Source: an uncultured Rikenella sp.
Lineage (GTDB): Bacteria > Bacteroidota > Bacteroidia > Bacteroidales > Rikenellaceae
Direction: 5' to 3'
NCBI RefSeq assembly: GCF_910577125.1
Contig: NZ_CAJTMN010000027.1
Location: forward strand, 1 to 24,149
Length of the DNA: 24,149 nucleotides
A model generated the notes under the pieces. That model was not told the origin of the DNA. It did not search any database and saw nothing but the letters and a program-made list of their open reading frames with translations. The position numbers were made by a program, and so were the translations under genes. Positions 7,748 through 15,474 of this stretch are shown here, piece by piece. Numbering within the stretch: the first letter of the stretch is position 1; each line of letters opens with the position of its first letter.

Positions 7748-8162
7748 ACAGGGACAGAGACTACCTTAGCGATGCGCAAGCATCGCCCCGTCCCGCCGGG
7801 GTCACCCGGACGCCGCCCGCGCAGGGCAGTTCTATCTTGTTAGGGTAGAGGCGGCCCTGTCGGAGTGCCCGCAGGCACCGCGCGCCAGCCTTAAGAAGCG
7901 ATTCATTCTATTTTGGCGCAAGCCGAAATAGAATGAATCGCTTCTTAAGGTGCGCGGGGAAAGCATGCACAGCGGCGTAGCAGGAGCGGAGGGGCTGACG
8001 CGGGGCAGATTTTTAGGCTGAGAGCGAGTAGCGCGATTCGTAGAATCGCCGGCCCTGTCGCCCAAGCCGCGTAGCGGCTTCGGGGGGATGGGCGACAGGC
8101 CGAATGGGACGGGAAATCGAGCTGAGCATAGTGTGCTTCCGCAGGCTTCGAAGCCGCTACAC
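7748..8162 (+). repeat. intergenic repeat mosaic between cassettes 4 and 5
   Basis: No gene is seen. From left to right it holds: a small hairpin AGCGATGCGCAAGCATCGC; a shared core beginning GTCCCGCCGGGGTCACCCGG (also near 17813, 18870 reversed and 23727); and a long hairpin at 7880-7957 with GCGCGC ends. A further hairpin at 8055-8100 (TGTCGCCCAAGCCGC and GGGCGACAGG) recurs at 23998-24040. The mosaic runs directly into cassette 5. Confidence 0.8.
7880..7957 (+). repeat. GCGCGC-ended hairpin element (family c), copy 1
   Basis: A near-perfect long inverted repeat has arms starting CCTTAAGAAGCGATTCATTC and their complement, with a GCAA apical loop. It is flanked by GCGCGC-type ends. In RNA the loop would be a GNRA tetraloop. 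It is the best-paired of about nine such elements in the window. Confidence 0.85.
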
Positions 8163-8372
8163 CCCGCCCCGGGCTTCCGCGACGCAGGACACCAGGGTGG
8201 ATTGGGAGATTTGATTCGTGTCGGGAACAACGGAGCCAGCTGGTCATCCACGTCCAACCTCTTTGACGAAACTTTGAACGGCATGTGTATGGGTTTTCGC
8301 ACGGAACTCCTCATTCCCACCAACGCACTCTATCATGCCTACGGTTTTCAGTTGCGTTGCCTCTCGGAATAA
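8163..8372 (+). pseudogene. C-terminal variable-region cassette 5 (long subtype)
   Basis: This is a 70-codon cassette from CCCGCCCCGGGC (PAPGFRDAGHQGGLG) to YGFQLRCLSE-stop. It shares the DAG..G.LG.L segment, four residues longer than the standard type, with cassette 8, and carries further extra residues in the middle. The conserved Arg before the final segment is His here. No start codon or promoter belongs to it. The upstream sequence is repeat, and cassette 6 follows after a 17-nt linker in a different frame. Confidence 0.7.
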
Positions 8373-8389
8373 ACGGAAGAGATCAATAC

Positions 8390-8575
8390 CCCGCCCCGGG
8401 CTTCCTCCACTACTACTCGGGCGCGCTGTACTACGTCGGCAACAGCGGATTCTGTTGGTCTTCTGCTATGAGCGGCGCTTATGGCGTGTATTTGGATTTC
8501 CATGTGGCGGGTTTCAATTCCGGCAGCGCACACAGTCGCGGCCACGGTTTTCCGTTGCGTTGCCTCTCGGAATAA
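8390..8575 (+). pseudogene. C-terminal variable-region cassette 6
   Basis: This 186-bp cassette runs from PAPGFLHYYSGALYYVG to HGFPLRCLSE-stop. Compared codon by codon with cassette 2 just after the first Arg position, the changes are GAC/CAC, GGC/TAC, CAC/TAC, AGC/GGC, GGC/TAC, GGC/TAC and AAC/AGC. Third base C is kept every time, while LEU and VAL codons between them are unchanged. This is the clearest DGR-like pattern in the window. The M23 peptidase -7 box lies 34 bp beyond its stop. Confidence 0.75.
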
Positions 8576-8608
8576 ACGGAGGGACGGACGGCGCATCGAA
8601 AAAAATCG

Positions 8609-8616
8609 TAAATTTG
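8609..8616 (+). promoter_or_regulatory. -7 box upstream of the M23 pair
   Basis: TAAATTTG matches TAnnTTTG, 36 nt before the chosen ATG. No clear -33 TTG is seen at the expected spacing. Confidence 0.45.
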
Positions 8617-8651
8617 TTGCGCTAACCGCGTCCTCACCGCGCCCCTCTACG

Positions 8652-9632
8652 ATGAGCATGGAACCCAACGAACCTTCGTCATACTATACCCTCTACCACT
8701 TCTTCCGCGAGCGGTTCGTGCTGCCCGTGAGGCTCTGGCTTTTCCGGTTCGTACGCACCGTGCTGCTCGTCTTCATCGTGGCCTCGGTCGTCAACTTCGT
8801 CTTCTCCTACTTCTTCTACACCCCCAAGATGCACCGCCTGAGCGAACAGAACGAGGCGATCGTGCGGGAGTATCAGTTCCTCGGACAGCGCGTGGACGCT
8901 TCGCTGGCCCAGTTGGCCGAGCTCCGGGAACGGGATCATGCCGTCTATCGCGCCATCTTCTCGGCCGATACGCTCGACATACCGGGCGTGTACGTCCCGT
9001 ATCCCGACGAGAAATACGCCTCGGTCGGGTATGGCCGCTACGCGCCGCTGATGACCCAGGTGTGGGAAAAGATGGACGCCCTGGCCCGGCAGCTCTACCT
9101 CCAGTCGCTCTCCTACGACGAGATCGAGAAACTCGCCGTGGACAAAGACCTGATGGCGGAGGTCGTGCCGGCCATCATGCCCCTCGACAAGACCAAACTG
9201 CGCGGCGACATCGGCGCCTTCGGGATGCGGATGCACCCGATCCTGAAGCGGTGGATCGGACACGAAGGGATCGACATGGGGGCGGCCACCGGAACCCCGG
9301 TCTATGCCACCGGGACGGGCCTCGTCTCCGATCAGAAACCCCAGTCCGGATACGGCATCCAGATCGTCATCGACCACGGATTCGGCTACCGCACCCGCTA
9401 CGCCCACCTCAGCAAAAGCCTCGTCAAACCGGGCCAGCTCGTCAAACGCGGCGAGCTGATCGGCGAGGTCGGCAGCACCGGACGATCCACCGGGCCTCAC
9501 CTGCACTACGAAGTGATCTACCGCGGCCGTCCCGTCAATCCGATCAACTACATCAGCCGCGACATGAGCGAAGAAGAGTTCCGCACCATTACCGAATCGG
9601 CCAAAGCCACCACCTACGAACTCGATGAGTAA
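8652..9632 (+). CDS. membrane-anchored M23 peptidase (first of pair)
   Basis: The 326-residue product is predicted to be a LytM-type zinc endopeptidase or regulator acting on peptidoglycan in the periplasm. A single N-terminal membrane helix lies at about residues 32-52 (VLLVFIVASVVNFVFSYFF) with a short cytoplasmic lead, followed by a coiled region. The C-terminal M23 domain keeps all metal ligands: His204 and Asp208 in HEGIDMG, and His283 and His285 in HLHYE. It therefore should be catalytically competent. The start at 8652 (MSMEPNEP) follows the predicted promoter; the longer open frame upstream runs into cassette 6 and is rejected. It overlaps the next gene by 8 nt. Confidence 0.92.
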   Translation: MSMEPNEPSSYYTLYHFFRERFVLPVRLWLFRFVRTVLLVFIVASVVNFVFSYFFYTPKMHRLSEQNEAIVREYQFLGQRVDASLAQLAELRERDHAVYRAIFSADTLDIPGVYVPYPDEKYASVGYGRYAPLMTQVWEKMDALARQLYLQSLSYDEIEKLAVDKDLMAEVVPAIMPLDKTKLRGDIGAFGMRMHPILKRWIGHEGIDMGAATGTPVYATGTGLVSDQKPQSGYGIQIVIDHGFGYRTRYAHLSKSLVKPGQLVKRGELIGEVGSTGRSTGPHLHYEVIYRGRPVNPINYISRDMSEEEFRTITESAKATTYELDE

Positions 9633-10566
9633 AAATCCGGCACATATTCCCGCGCCCCGGCGGCGCAAGAGACTGGTGAAATGGACTTTCCATTTTTTCA
9701 GCGGGCTGGCCGTGGCGGTGATCTATTTCATCGTCTTCTCCCTCTTCTTCGATACCCCGATCGAATACGAACTCAAAAAGAGCACCGCACGGATCGAACG
9801 GGAGTACCGCGCTTTGGAGCAGCGGTACACCATGCTGCAGGAGATTCTGGAAAACGTCTCGGAACGCGACAGGAGCGTCTACAAGATTCTCTTCGAGGCC
9901 GACCCCGCCACCCAGGCCGAGGAAGACCGGCAGCGGGGCATCGCTTTCCGGACACGGCTCGACGGGATGACCAACAAAGAGCTGGGCAACTACTTCGACG
10001 AACACCTCGGACTCCTGTACCAGCGGGTGTCGAACTACGACGCCATGACCGAGCGGCTGCACAAACGCGTCGCGGAGGATCTCGGACGGGCGCTCGCCAC
10101 CCCGGCCATCCAGCCGGTGGACAACCGGCAGCTGAAACTCCTCACCGCTTCGTTCGGCGAGCGGGTGCACCCGTTTTTCAAAACCATGTCGCAGCATAAC
10201 GGCGTGGATTATTCGGTGCCGACCGGTTCGGCCGTCTTCGCCACCGCCGACGGAACGGTACAGAGTTTGCAGACCCGGGGACAGACCTCGGGCCTCAGCC
10301 TGACGATCGACCACGGGAACGGATACCAGACCGTCTACTCGCACCTGGACAAGGTGACCGTCGAGCCGGGGCGGCGCGTGAGCCGGGGCGATATCATCGC
10401 CTTTTCGGGGAACTCGGGCCTCTCGTTCGCGCCCCACCTGCACTACGAGGTGCACTACCGGGGGACGCCGGTCGACCCGATCAACTACTTTTTCATGGAG
10501 CTCGGGATGGCGGAACAGCAGCGGCTGCTGGAGATCTCGCGGCTCGGGATGCAGTCGTTCGATTGA
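9625..10566 (+). CDS. membrane-anchored M23 peptidase (second of pair)
   Basis: The 313-residue protein is a paralogue of the preceding gene with the same plan: basic N-terminus (RRRKRLVKW), one membrane helix at about 21-42 (FFSGLAVAVIYFIVFSLFF), a coiled segment around 50-75, and a C-terminal M23 domain. Ligands are present at His191 and Asp195 (HNGVDY) and His271 and His273 (HLHYE). Both members end in VNPINY or VDPINY. The 8-nt overlap points to translational coupling, perhaps giving two interacting cell-wall hydrolases. gpmI starts 53 nt downstream, so co-transcription is possible. Partner and substrate are not shown by the sequence. Confidence 0.92.
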   Translation: MSKNPAHIPAPRRRKRLVKWTFHFFSGLAVAVIYFIVFSLFFDTPIEYELKKSTARIEREYRALEQRYTMLQEILENVSERDRSVYKILFEADPATQAEEDRQRGIAFRTRLDGMTNKELGNYFDEHLGLLYQRVSNYDAMTERLHKRVAEDLGRALATPAIQPVDNRQLKLLTASFGERVHPFFKTMSQHNGVDYSVPTGSAVFATADGTVQSLQTRGQTSGLSLTIDHGNGYQTVYSHLDKVTVEPGRRVSRGDIIAFSGNSGLSFAPHLHYEVHYRGTPVDPINYFFMELGMAEQQRLLEISRLGMQSFD

Positions 10567-10619
10567 GTCGGGCGTGCGGCATCCGCATGGAGGCGGCTAA
10601 ATAAATACCATATAACGCA

Positions 10620-12137
10620 ATGAAAAACAAAGTCTTACTGATGATTCTCGACGGCTGGGGGAAGGGCGACCACTCGTCGCGGGACGCCATTTTTTCGACC
10701 CATCCGAAATTCATCGACTCGCTGATGCAAACCTGCCCCAATGCCGAGCTGCTCACCTGCGGCGAAAACGTCGGCCTGCCCGACGGACAGATGGGGAACT
10801 CGGAAGTGGGGCACCAGAATATCGGTGCCGGGCGGATCATTTACCAAGACCTCGTGAAGATCAACCGCGCATCGAAAGACGGCTCCATTATGCGGAATCC
10901 GGAGATCGTCGCCGCGTTCGAGTATGCCAAATCCAACGGGAAGAACGTCCATTTCATGGGACTCGTCTCGGCCGGGGGTGTGCATAGCTCGCTGGAACAC
11001 CTGTTTACGCTGTGCGACATCGCGAAACACTACGGGATTTCTAATACCTACGTCCATGCTTTTATGGACGGCCGCGACACCGACCCGAAGAGCGGGGCGG
11101 GGTACTTGCGCGAGCTGGAGGCACATATGGATAAGTCGACGGGGAAGATTGCCAGCGTTATCGGGCGGTACTACGCCATGGACCGAGACAAACGGTGGGA
11201 ACGGGTTAAAGAGGCTTACGACTTGATTGTTAAGGGGGTCGGGACGAAGGCTACCGACGCGATCAAGGCTGTCGAGGCATCGTATGCCGAAGGGGTGACG
11301 GACGAATTTATCAAACCGATCGCGATGACCGATGCGCAGGGCGTACCGATCGGCTTGATCGAGGAGGGCGATATGGTCATCTTCTTCAACTACCGCAACG
11401 ACCGGGCCAAAGAGCTGACCCAAGTGTTGACCCAGTGCGACATGCCGGAACAGGGGATGCACACCATTCCGCTCTATTACTGCACGATGACCCCTTACGA
11501 CTCGTCGTTCAAGGGGCTGCATATCTTGTTCGACAAGGAGAATGTGGAAAACACCCTCGGCGAGTGGATCTCGAAGCAGGGGCTTTCGCAGCTCCGGATC
11601 GCCGAGACCGAGAAGTTCGCTCACGTGACCTTCTTCTTCAACGGCGGCCGCGAACAGCCGTTCGAGGGCGAGAAACGCATCCTGATCAACTCGCCGAAGG
11701 TGGCGACCTATGACCTGCAGCCGGAGATGAGCGCCTATGAAGTGGCCGATGCGCTGGTGAAAGACATCGAGACGGAGGCGCCGGACTTCATCTGTCTGAA
11801 CTTCGCCAACGGCGATATGGTCGGCCATACGGGGGTCTACGAAGCGATTCAGAAGGCGGTGCGTGCGGTGGATGAGTGTGCCGAAAAGGTCGTGACGGCG
11901 GCTCGCAAGGCGGGTTACACGGTTCTGATCTGCGCCGACCACGGGAATGCGGACAACGCGGTGAATGCGGACGGGACGCCGAATACGGCGCATTCGTTGA
12001 ATCCGGTACCGTTGATCGTGGTTTCGGATACGATTAAAGAGGTGCACAACGGAGTGCTGGCCGATTTGGCACCGACGGTGCTGAAGATCATGGGGCTTCC
12101 GCAGCCGGCGGAGATGACGGGCCACGCGCTGGTTTAG
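10620..12137 (+). CDS. gpmI: 2,3-bisphosphoglycerate-independent phosphoglycerate mutase
   Basis: The enzyme interconverts 3- and 2-phosphoglycerate in glycolysis, using two metal ions (usually manganese) and a phosphoserine intermediate. The 505-residue length is normal. The N-terminus reads LLMILDGWGKG (metal-binding Asp). The catalytic Ser is residue 61 in GQMGNSEVGHQNIGAGRI. The phosphatase-like metal site appears near the end in NFANGDMVGHTG and ADHGNADN. HAFMDGRDTDP and YRNDRAKEL match the family. It lies downstream of the M23 pair on the same strand and ends at a strong terminator. Confidence 0.98.
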   Translation: MKNKVLLMILDGWGKGDHSSRDAIFSTHPKFIDSLMQTCPNAELLTCGENVGLPDGQMGNSEVGHQNIGAGRIIYQDLVKINRASKDGSIMRNPEIVAAFEYAKSNGKNVHFMGLVSAGGVHSSLEHLFTLCDIAKHYGISNTYVHAFMDGRDTDPKSGAGYLRELEAHMDKSTGKIASVIGRYYAMDRDKRWERVKEAYDLIVKGVGTKATDAIKAVEASYAEGVTDEFIKPIAMTDAQGVPIGLIEEGDMVIFFNYRNDRAKELTQVLTQCDMPEQGMHTIPLYYCTMTPYDSSFKGLHILFDKENVENTLGEWISKQGLSQLRIAETEKFAHVTFFFNGGREQPFEGEKRILINSPKVATYDLQPEMSAYEVADALVKDIETEAPDFICLNFANGDMVGHTGVYEAIQKAVRAVDECAEKVVTAARKAGYTVLICADHGNADNAVNADGTPNTAHSLNPVPLIVVSDTIKEVHNGVLADLAPTVLKIMGLPQPAEMTGHALV

Positions 12138-12154
12138 CGTCGGGCTTTTGTATG

Positions 12155-12195
12155 CACGAGGGCGTCGTTCTGCGGAACGACGCCCTCGTGTTTTT
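12155..12195 (+). terminator. intrinsic terminator after gpmI
   Basis: A perfect 16-bp stem (12155-12170 with 12175-12190, loop TGCG) is followed by TTTTTG. It is 17 nt after the gpmI stop. Confidence 0.92.
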
Positions 12196-12236
12196 GTTAT
12201 TTGTTCCCCGGTTTTTCGTTGCGTGGGATTTCTCTG

Positions 12237-12765
12237 GCGCGCGGACAGAGAAGTTAGGCTGAGACTGCCGCAGCGAAACGCAAGTTTCGCCCGTCCACGG
12301 GACGTGGGGCCCGCGCGGCCCGAGCGCAGTCGAAGCTCAACGGTCGCCCGCCCGCCAAAGAGGGCATATTCTGTCGGTTGGCATTCCGCCAACCGACGAG
12401 AATTGCCGCGGGCGACTGAAAATGTATTGACACCGCGCGCCACGCCTTAGGAGGGAAATCGTCAAAATGTGTTAGCACATTTCAAGGCGCGCGGACAGAG
12501 AACGGGGCTTTGGGCCGAACTGGCAAGTGGAAATGCGAGAGCATTTCCCGTCCACGGGACGTGGGGCCCGCGCGGCCCGAGCGCAGTCGAAGCTCAACGG
12601 TCGTCCACCCCGCTTAAAGAGGAATTTCATTCGTTTTGCGGTGAGCAAAATCGAGATGAAATCCCAGCGGGCGACTGTTGAAATGCCCCGCGCGCCACGC
12701 CTTAAGGGGAAAATCATTCAAAAGCGTGGTGCGCTTTTGAATAAGATTTCCCAAGGCGCGCGACA
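12237..12765 (+). repeat. two tandem composite hairpin units
   Basis: Two copies of a ~260-bp unit lie head to tail (about 12237-12490 and 12486-12765). Each has the same order: GCGCGCGGACAGAGAA; a small hairpin (AGCGAAACGCAAGTTTCGC or GGAAATGCGAGAGCATTTCC); a ~50-bp shared core starting GTCCACGGGACGTGGGGCCC; a hairpin b with GTCGCCCGC ends (12343-12416 and 12600-12675); and a hairpin c with GCGCGC ends (12433-12493 and 12690-12762). The core is nearly identical in the two copies, while the hairpin stems differ but remain paired. No coding gene is credible here. Confidence 0.85.
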
Positions 12766-12775
12766 CAAAGAAATT

Positions 12776-12964
12776 CCCGCCCCGGGCTGCCGCGACAATT
12801 TCAACGGAGAAATGGTCAGCATCGGGAATCGAGGATACAGCTGGTCATCGACAGCCGACAGTATTTATGGTTCTTTGCTCTATTTCTTTATGACCTCCCT
12901 CCAGCCTCAAAACATTACACACTATCGCGCCTACGGTCTTCAGTTGCGTTGCCTCTCGGAATAA
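12776..12964 (+). pseudogene. C-terminal variable-region cassette 7
   Basis: This 63-codon cassette runs from PAPGCRDNFNGEM to YGLQLRCLSE-stop, one residue longer than the standard 62. It begins 13 bp after the end of hairpin c copy 3, with only ACACAAAGAAATT between. An open frame extends upstream through the hairpin, but its residues are not shared with other cassettes and no promoter is seen. Conserved elements are GYSWSS and RAYG; the end is identical in DNA to the other cassettes. Confidence 0.7.
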
Positions 12965-12975
12965 ACGGAAAAGTC

Positions 12976-13173
12976 CCCGCCCCGGGCTACCGCGATGCGG
13001 GCAACTATGGACAATTAGGCAATTTAGTATACAGCGGCAACGACGGATACAGTTGGTCGGCTTTCGTCAACGACATCAATGCCTTGCACTTGTATTTCAA
13101 CATGACAGCGATTAACTGCAGCATTGCGAGCCACCGTGCCCACGGTCTTCAGTTGCGTTGCCTCTCGGAATAA
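12976..13173 (+). pseudogene. C-terminal variable-region cassette 8 (long subtype)
   Basis: This 66-codon cassette reads PAPGYRDAGNYGQLGNL, then GNDGYSW, and ends HGLQLRCLSE-stop. The DAG..G.LG.L insertion of four residues matches cassette 5 and defines a second subtype. It follows cassette 7 after an 11-nt linker (ACGGAAAAGTC) in another frame. It has no promoter, and its only nearby ATG would lie inside the end of cassette 7. The convergent transketolase gene ends about 50 bp downstream. Confidence 0.7.
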
Positions 13174-13224
13174 ACGGAAAGAGCAACACTCGAAAATCGG
13201 CTGTGTCCCCGGCAACCGCATCCA

Positions 13225-14181
13225 CTACCGTTTTCGCTCCATCGCCCGGCGTGCTGCCGCCACCACATCCGGCGTGTCGAGGTGGTATTTGACCAGCAGT
13301 TCCGCTGGAGTCCCGCTCTCGCCGAAACGGTCGTTTACCGCCACATATTCCTGTGGGACAGGATGATTCAAGGCCAGCAGCTGTGCCACGCTGTCTCCCA
13401 GTCCGCCGTTCCTCATATGTTCTTCGCAGGTCACCACACAGCCGGTTTTCCGGACGGAAGCCAATATCGCTTCGTCATCCAACGGTTTGATCGTGTGGAT
13501 GTTGAGCAAGTCCACTCCGATACCTTCCCGTTCGAGCTGCTCGGTGGCCTGAATGGCCCGCCACATCAGGTGACCGGTGGCCAGAATCGTCACGTCGTTG
13601 CCTTCGCTCCACCGGATGGCCCGGCCGATCTCGAACGGCTCGTCTTCCGGCGTATAGATCGGTTCCGACGGCCGGCCGAACCGCAGATAGACCGGCCCGC
13701 GATGAGCCGCCGCCGCCAGTGTCGCCGCTTTGGTCTGGTTGTAGTCGCACGGGTTGATGACGACCATGTTCGGCAGCATCTTCATCAGTCCGAGGTCTTC
13801 CATGATCTGATGTGTCGCGCCGTCCTCGCCGAGGGTGATGCCGGCATGCGAGGCGGCGATCTTGACGTTCGTATCGGAGTAGGCGACGCTCTGCCGGATC
13901 TGGTCGTAGACGCGGCCGGTGGCGAAAGCGGCGAAGGTGGTCACGAACGGGATCCGTCCGCCCAGGGCTAAGCCGGCTCCGACGCTGATCATATTGGCTT
14001 CGGCGATTCCGGCCTGGAAAAAGCGGTCGGGATGTGCCTTGGCAAAGGTGTTGAGTTTCAGCGATCCGGTGAGGTCGGCGCACATGGCGACGACTCGCGG
14101 ATCGCTCTCTCCGAGCAGGGTCATGGCGTCGCCGAAGCCGGATCGGGTGTCTTTTTTTCCTGTAATGGTATAGGGTCTCAT
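13225..14181 (-). CDS. transketolase, C-terminal subunit
   Basis: This 318-residue protein carries the pyrimidine-binding and C-terminal domains of a split transketolase, which moves two-carbon units in the non-oxidative pentose phosphate pathway using thiamine diphosphate. Key features are RSGFGDAM near the start, FFQAGIAEANMISVGAGLA with the catalytic Glu, SHAGITLGEDGATHQ with active-site His residues, and YLRFGRP. The start is placed at 14181 (MRPYTITGKKD); the open frame extends 47 codons further into low-complexity sequence unlike the family. The partner N-terminal gene is 1.29 kb upstream at 15475-16347, an unusual gap because the two halves normally adjoin. Confidence 0.93.
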   Translation of the reverse strand: MRPYTITGKKDTRSGFGDAMTLLGESDPRVVAMCADLTGSLKLNTFAKAHPDRFFQAGIAEANMISVGAGLALGGRIPFVTTFAAFATGRVYDQIRQSVAYSDTNVKIAASHAGITLGEDGATHQIMEDLGLMKMLPNMVVINPCDYNQTKAATLAAAAHRGPVYLRFGRPSEPIYTPEDEPFEIGRAIRWSEGNDVTILATGHLMWRAIQATEQLEREGIGVDLLNIHTIKPLDDEAILASVRKTGCVVTCEEHMRNGGLGDSVAQLLALNHPVPQEYVAVNDRFGESGTPAELLVKYHLDTPDVVAAARRAMERKR

Positions 14182-14501
14182 GGTGTAATGTGTCCTTATG
14201 TCTTGTTTTTCAGCGGTCTGAAAGGAGGTCGGCCGTGTCGTAATTGTGGTGTCGGCACGCGGATTCATCGGAGTTCTGGCCGGCGTTCCCCGGGTATCGT
14301 GTCGATCGGCGGTTCTGTGCACCGCAAAAGTTTGGTCAAGCCGTCTGTCGTGTTCGGGCTGCGCGCTCCGGGGGTGGGCCGAAGGCCCAGCGCGTAAGCC
14401 CGGCGATTCCTTGCGGAATCGCGCTATTCATTCTCAAAGTACATTCGTAACGCCAGTAGCAGTCCTCCACCTGCCGGGGCGTCGGACTGCGCGACCCTTG
14501 T

Positions 14502-14634
14502 GGGTCGCAAGAGTACGGCCAATTTGTTTTCGGCCGCAGCCAGCGGAGAACGAATACGGAGCGTGAGCGGAGTATTTCGGCCCTCCGCATCCGGGGGCTG
14601 CGGGCCGACCGTTGCCACGGGGCCTTAGCTACTC
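14502..14634. repeat. 133-bp repeat, copy 1
   Basis: It is almost identical to 18452-18584 at a fixed offset of 3950 bases; I count two mismatches. It contains GAGTACGGCCAATTTG at the left and GACCGTTGCCACGGGGCC at the right. Beyond it both copies continue into related sequence (CCCCGTGT..GCCTCACTGCGGCTCC), with about 75 extra bases in copy 2. Short reverse-strand open frames shared by the two copies follow from the duplication and are not called. Confidence 0.9.
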
Positions 14635-14703
14635 ACTTCCGGCCCAAAGCACCGCCCCGTGTCTGCCTCACTGCGGCTCCACTGTCGCTCCGCCGCGTTT
14701 GCT

Positions 14704-14886
14704 GTCGCCTGCTGGGATTTCATCTCATTTTGCTCACTGCAAAACGAGCGAAATCCCTCTTTTGGCGGGGGCGACGGATTTTCCAAGGCGCGCGGGCTTT
14801 AGCACTTTTTGAGTCGCCCGCGGCAATTCTTGCCGATTGGCTCACCGCCAATCGGCAGAATATGCCCTTTTAGGCGGGTGGGCGAC
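14704..14886 (-). repeat. two hairpin b elements, reverse orientation
   Basis: Copy 14704-14775 has the apical stem CATTTTGC/GCAAAACG. Copy 14813-14886 has GCCGATTGGC/GCCAATCGGC. Both have GTCGCC outer ends and GGCGAC partners. The stem sequences differ, yet both are well paired. Confidence 0.8.
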
Positions 14887-15046
14887 TGTCGAGCTTCGAG
14901 CCGGATGGAACTGCCCTTCGCGGGCGGCGCCGGCCCCACTTGGTAAGGCGAAGAGAACCCTAACAAAACACCCTGTGGGTGCGTGGACGGGAAATACTTC
15001 GCATTTCTGCGGCTGTGTCGGTCCAAATCTTCGCCTTGTTCTCTGT

Positions 15047-15332
15047 CCGCGCGCCGGGCGATTCATTCTCTTTCGGCTTATCGCCGAAAGCGTTGAATCG
15101 CCTCCTTAGGCGTGGCGCGCGGTGCCTGCGGGCACTCCGACAGGGCCGCCTCTACCCCAACCGGATAGAACTGCCCTCGGGCCGGGCGGGCCCCACGTCC
15201 CGTGGACGGGAAATGCTGACGCATTTCTGCGGCAGCCTCTGCCCCGTTCTCTGATCGCGCGCCTTGGGCGATTCATTCTGTTTCGGCTCATCGCCGAAAC
15301 AGTTGAATTGCCTTCTAAGGCGTCGGCGCGCG
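15047..15332 (-). repeat. two hairpin c elements, reverse orientation
   Basis: Elements 15047-15122 and 15256-15332 have GCGCGC ends, the asymmetric ACG bulge (seen as GGCGTGGCGCGC or GGCGTCGGCGCGC on this strand), and apical stems TTTCGGC/GCCGAAA with loops TTATC and TCATC. A reversed core repeat lies between them. Confidence 0.82.
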
Positions 15333-15474
15333 TTAGGCTCTAACAAGAGTAATGACGGCCGGCCGCCATGACGCGAACGCGTCGGCCGGGCAGGTCCCGC
15401 GTGCCCGCGGTGGGCGAATGGCTGTGTCAGCCTAATTTTTCATCCAGTTCTCTGTCCGTGCCTGGGGGATCTTG

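Larger units (their letters stand above)
14182..15474. repeat. repeat mosaic separating the two transketolase genes
   Basis: No credible gene is present in this 1.3 kb. It contains: a 133-bp sequence (14502-14634) repeated at 18452-18584; hairpin b copies in reverse at 14704-14775 and 14813-14886; a partial GCGCGC end near 14790; and hairpin c copies in reverse at 15047-15122 and 15256-15332. A reversed copy of the GGGACGTGGGGCCC core lies near 15185-15225. The last repeat motif, TTCTCTGTCC in reverse, begins just after the N-terminal transketolase stop. I see no good promoter for the C-terminal gene in it. Confidence 0.8.

Noticed and set aside
10635..12443. A 602-codon open frame on the - strand opposite gpmI
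   Set aside because: gpmI on the + strand is complete and recognisable; the opposite frame is Arg/His-rich shadow and runs through a terminator and repeats.
12433..12762. Integron attC sites
   Set aside because: The hairpins have asymmetric bulges and conserved ends, but I see no GTTRRRY/RYYYAAC core sites and no integrase gene in the window.
12527..12964. A 145-residue gene that would include cassette 7
   Set aside because: The upstream part is composite hairpin repeat read in one frame; no promoter or family support.
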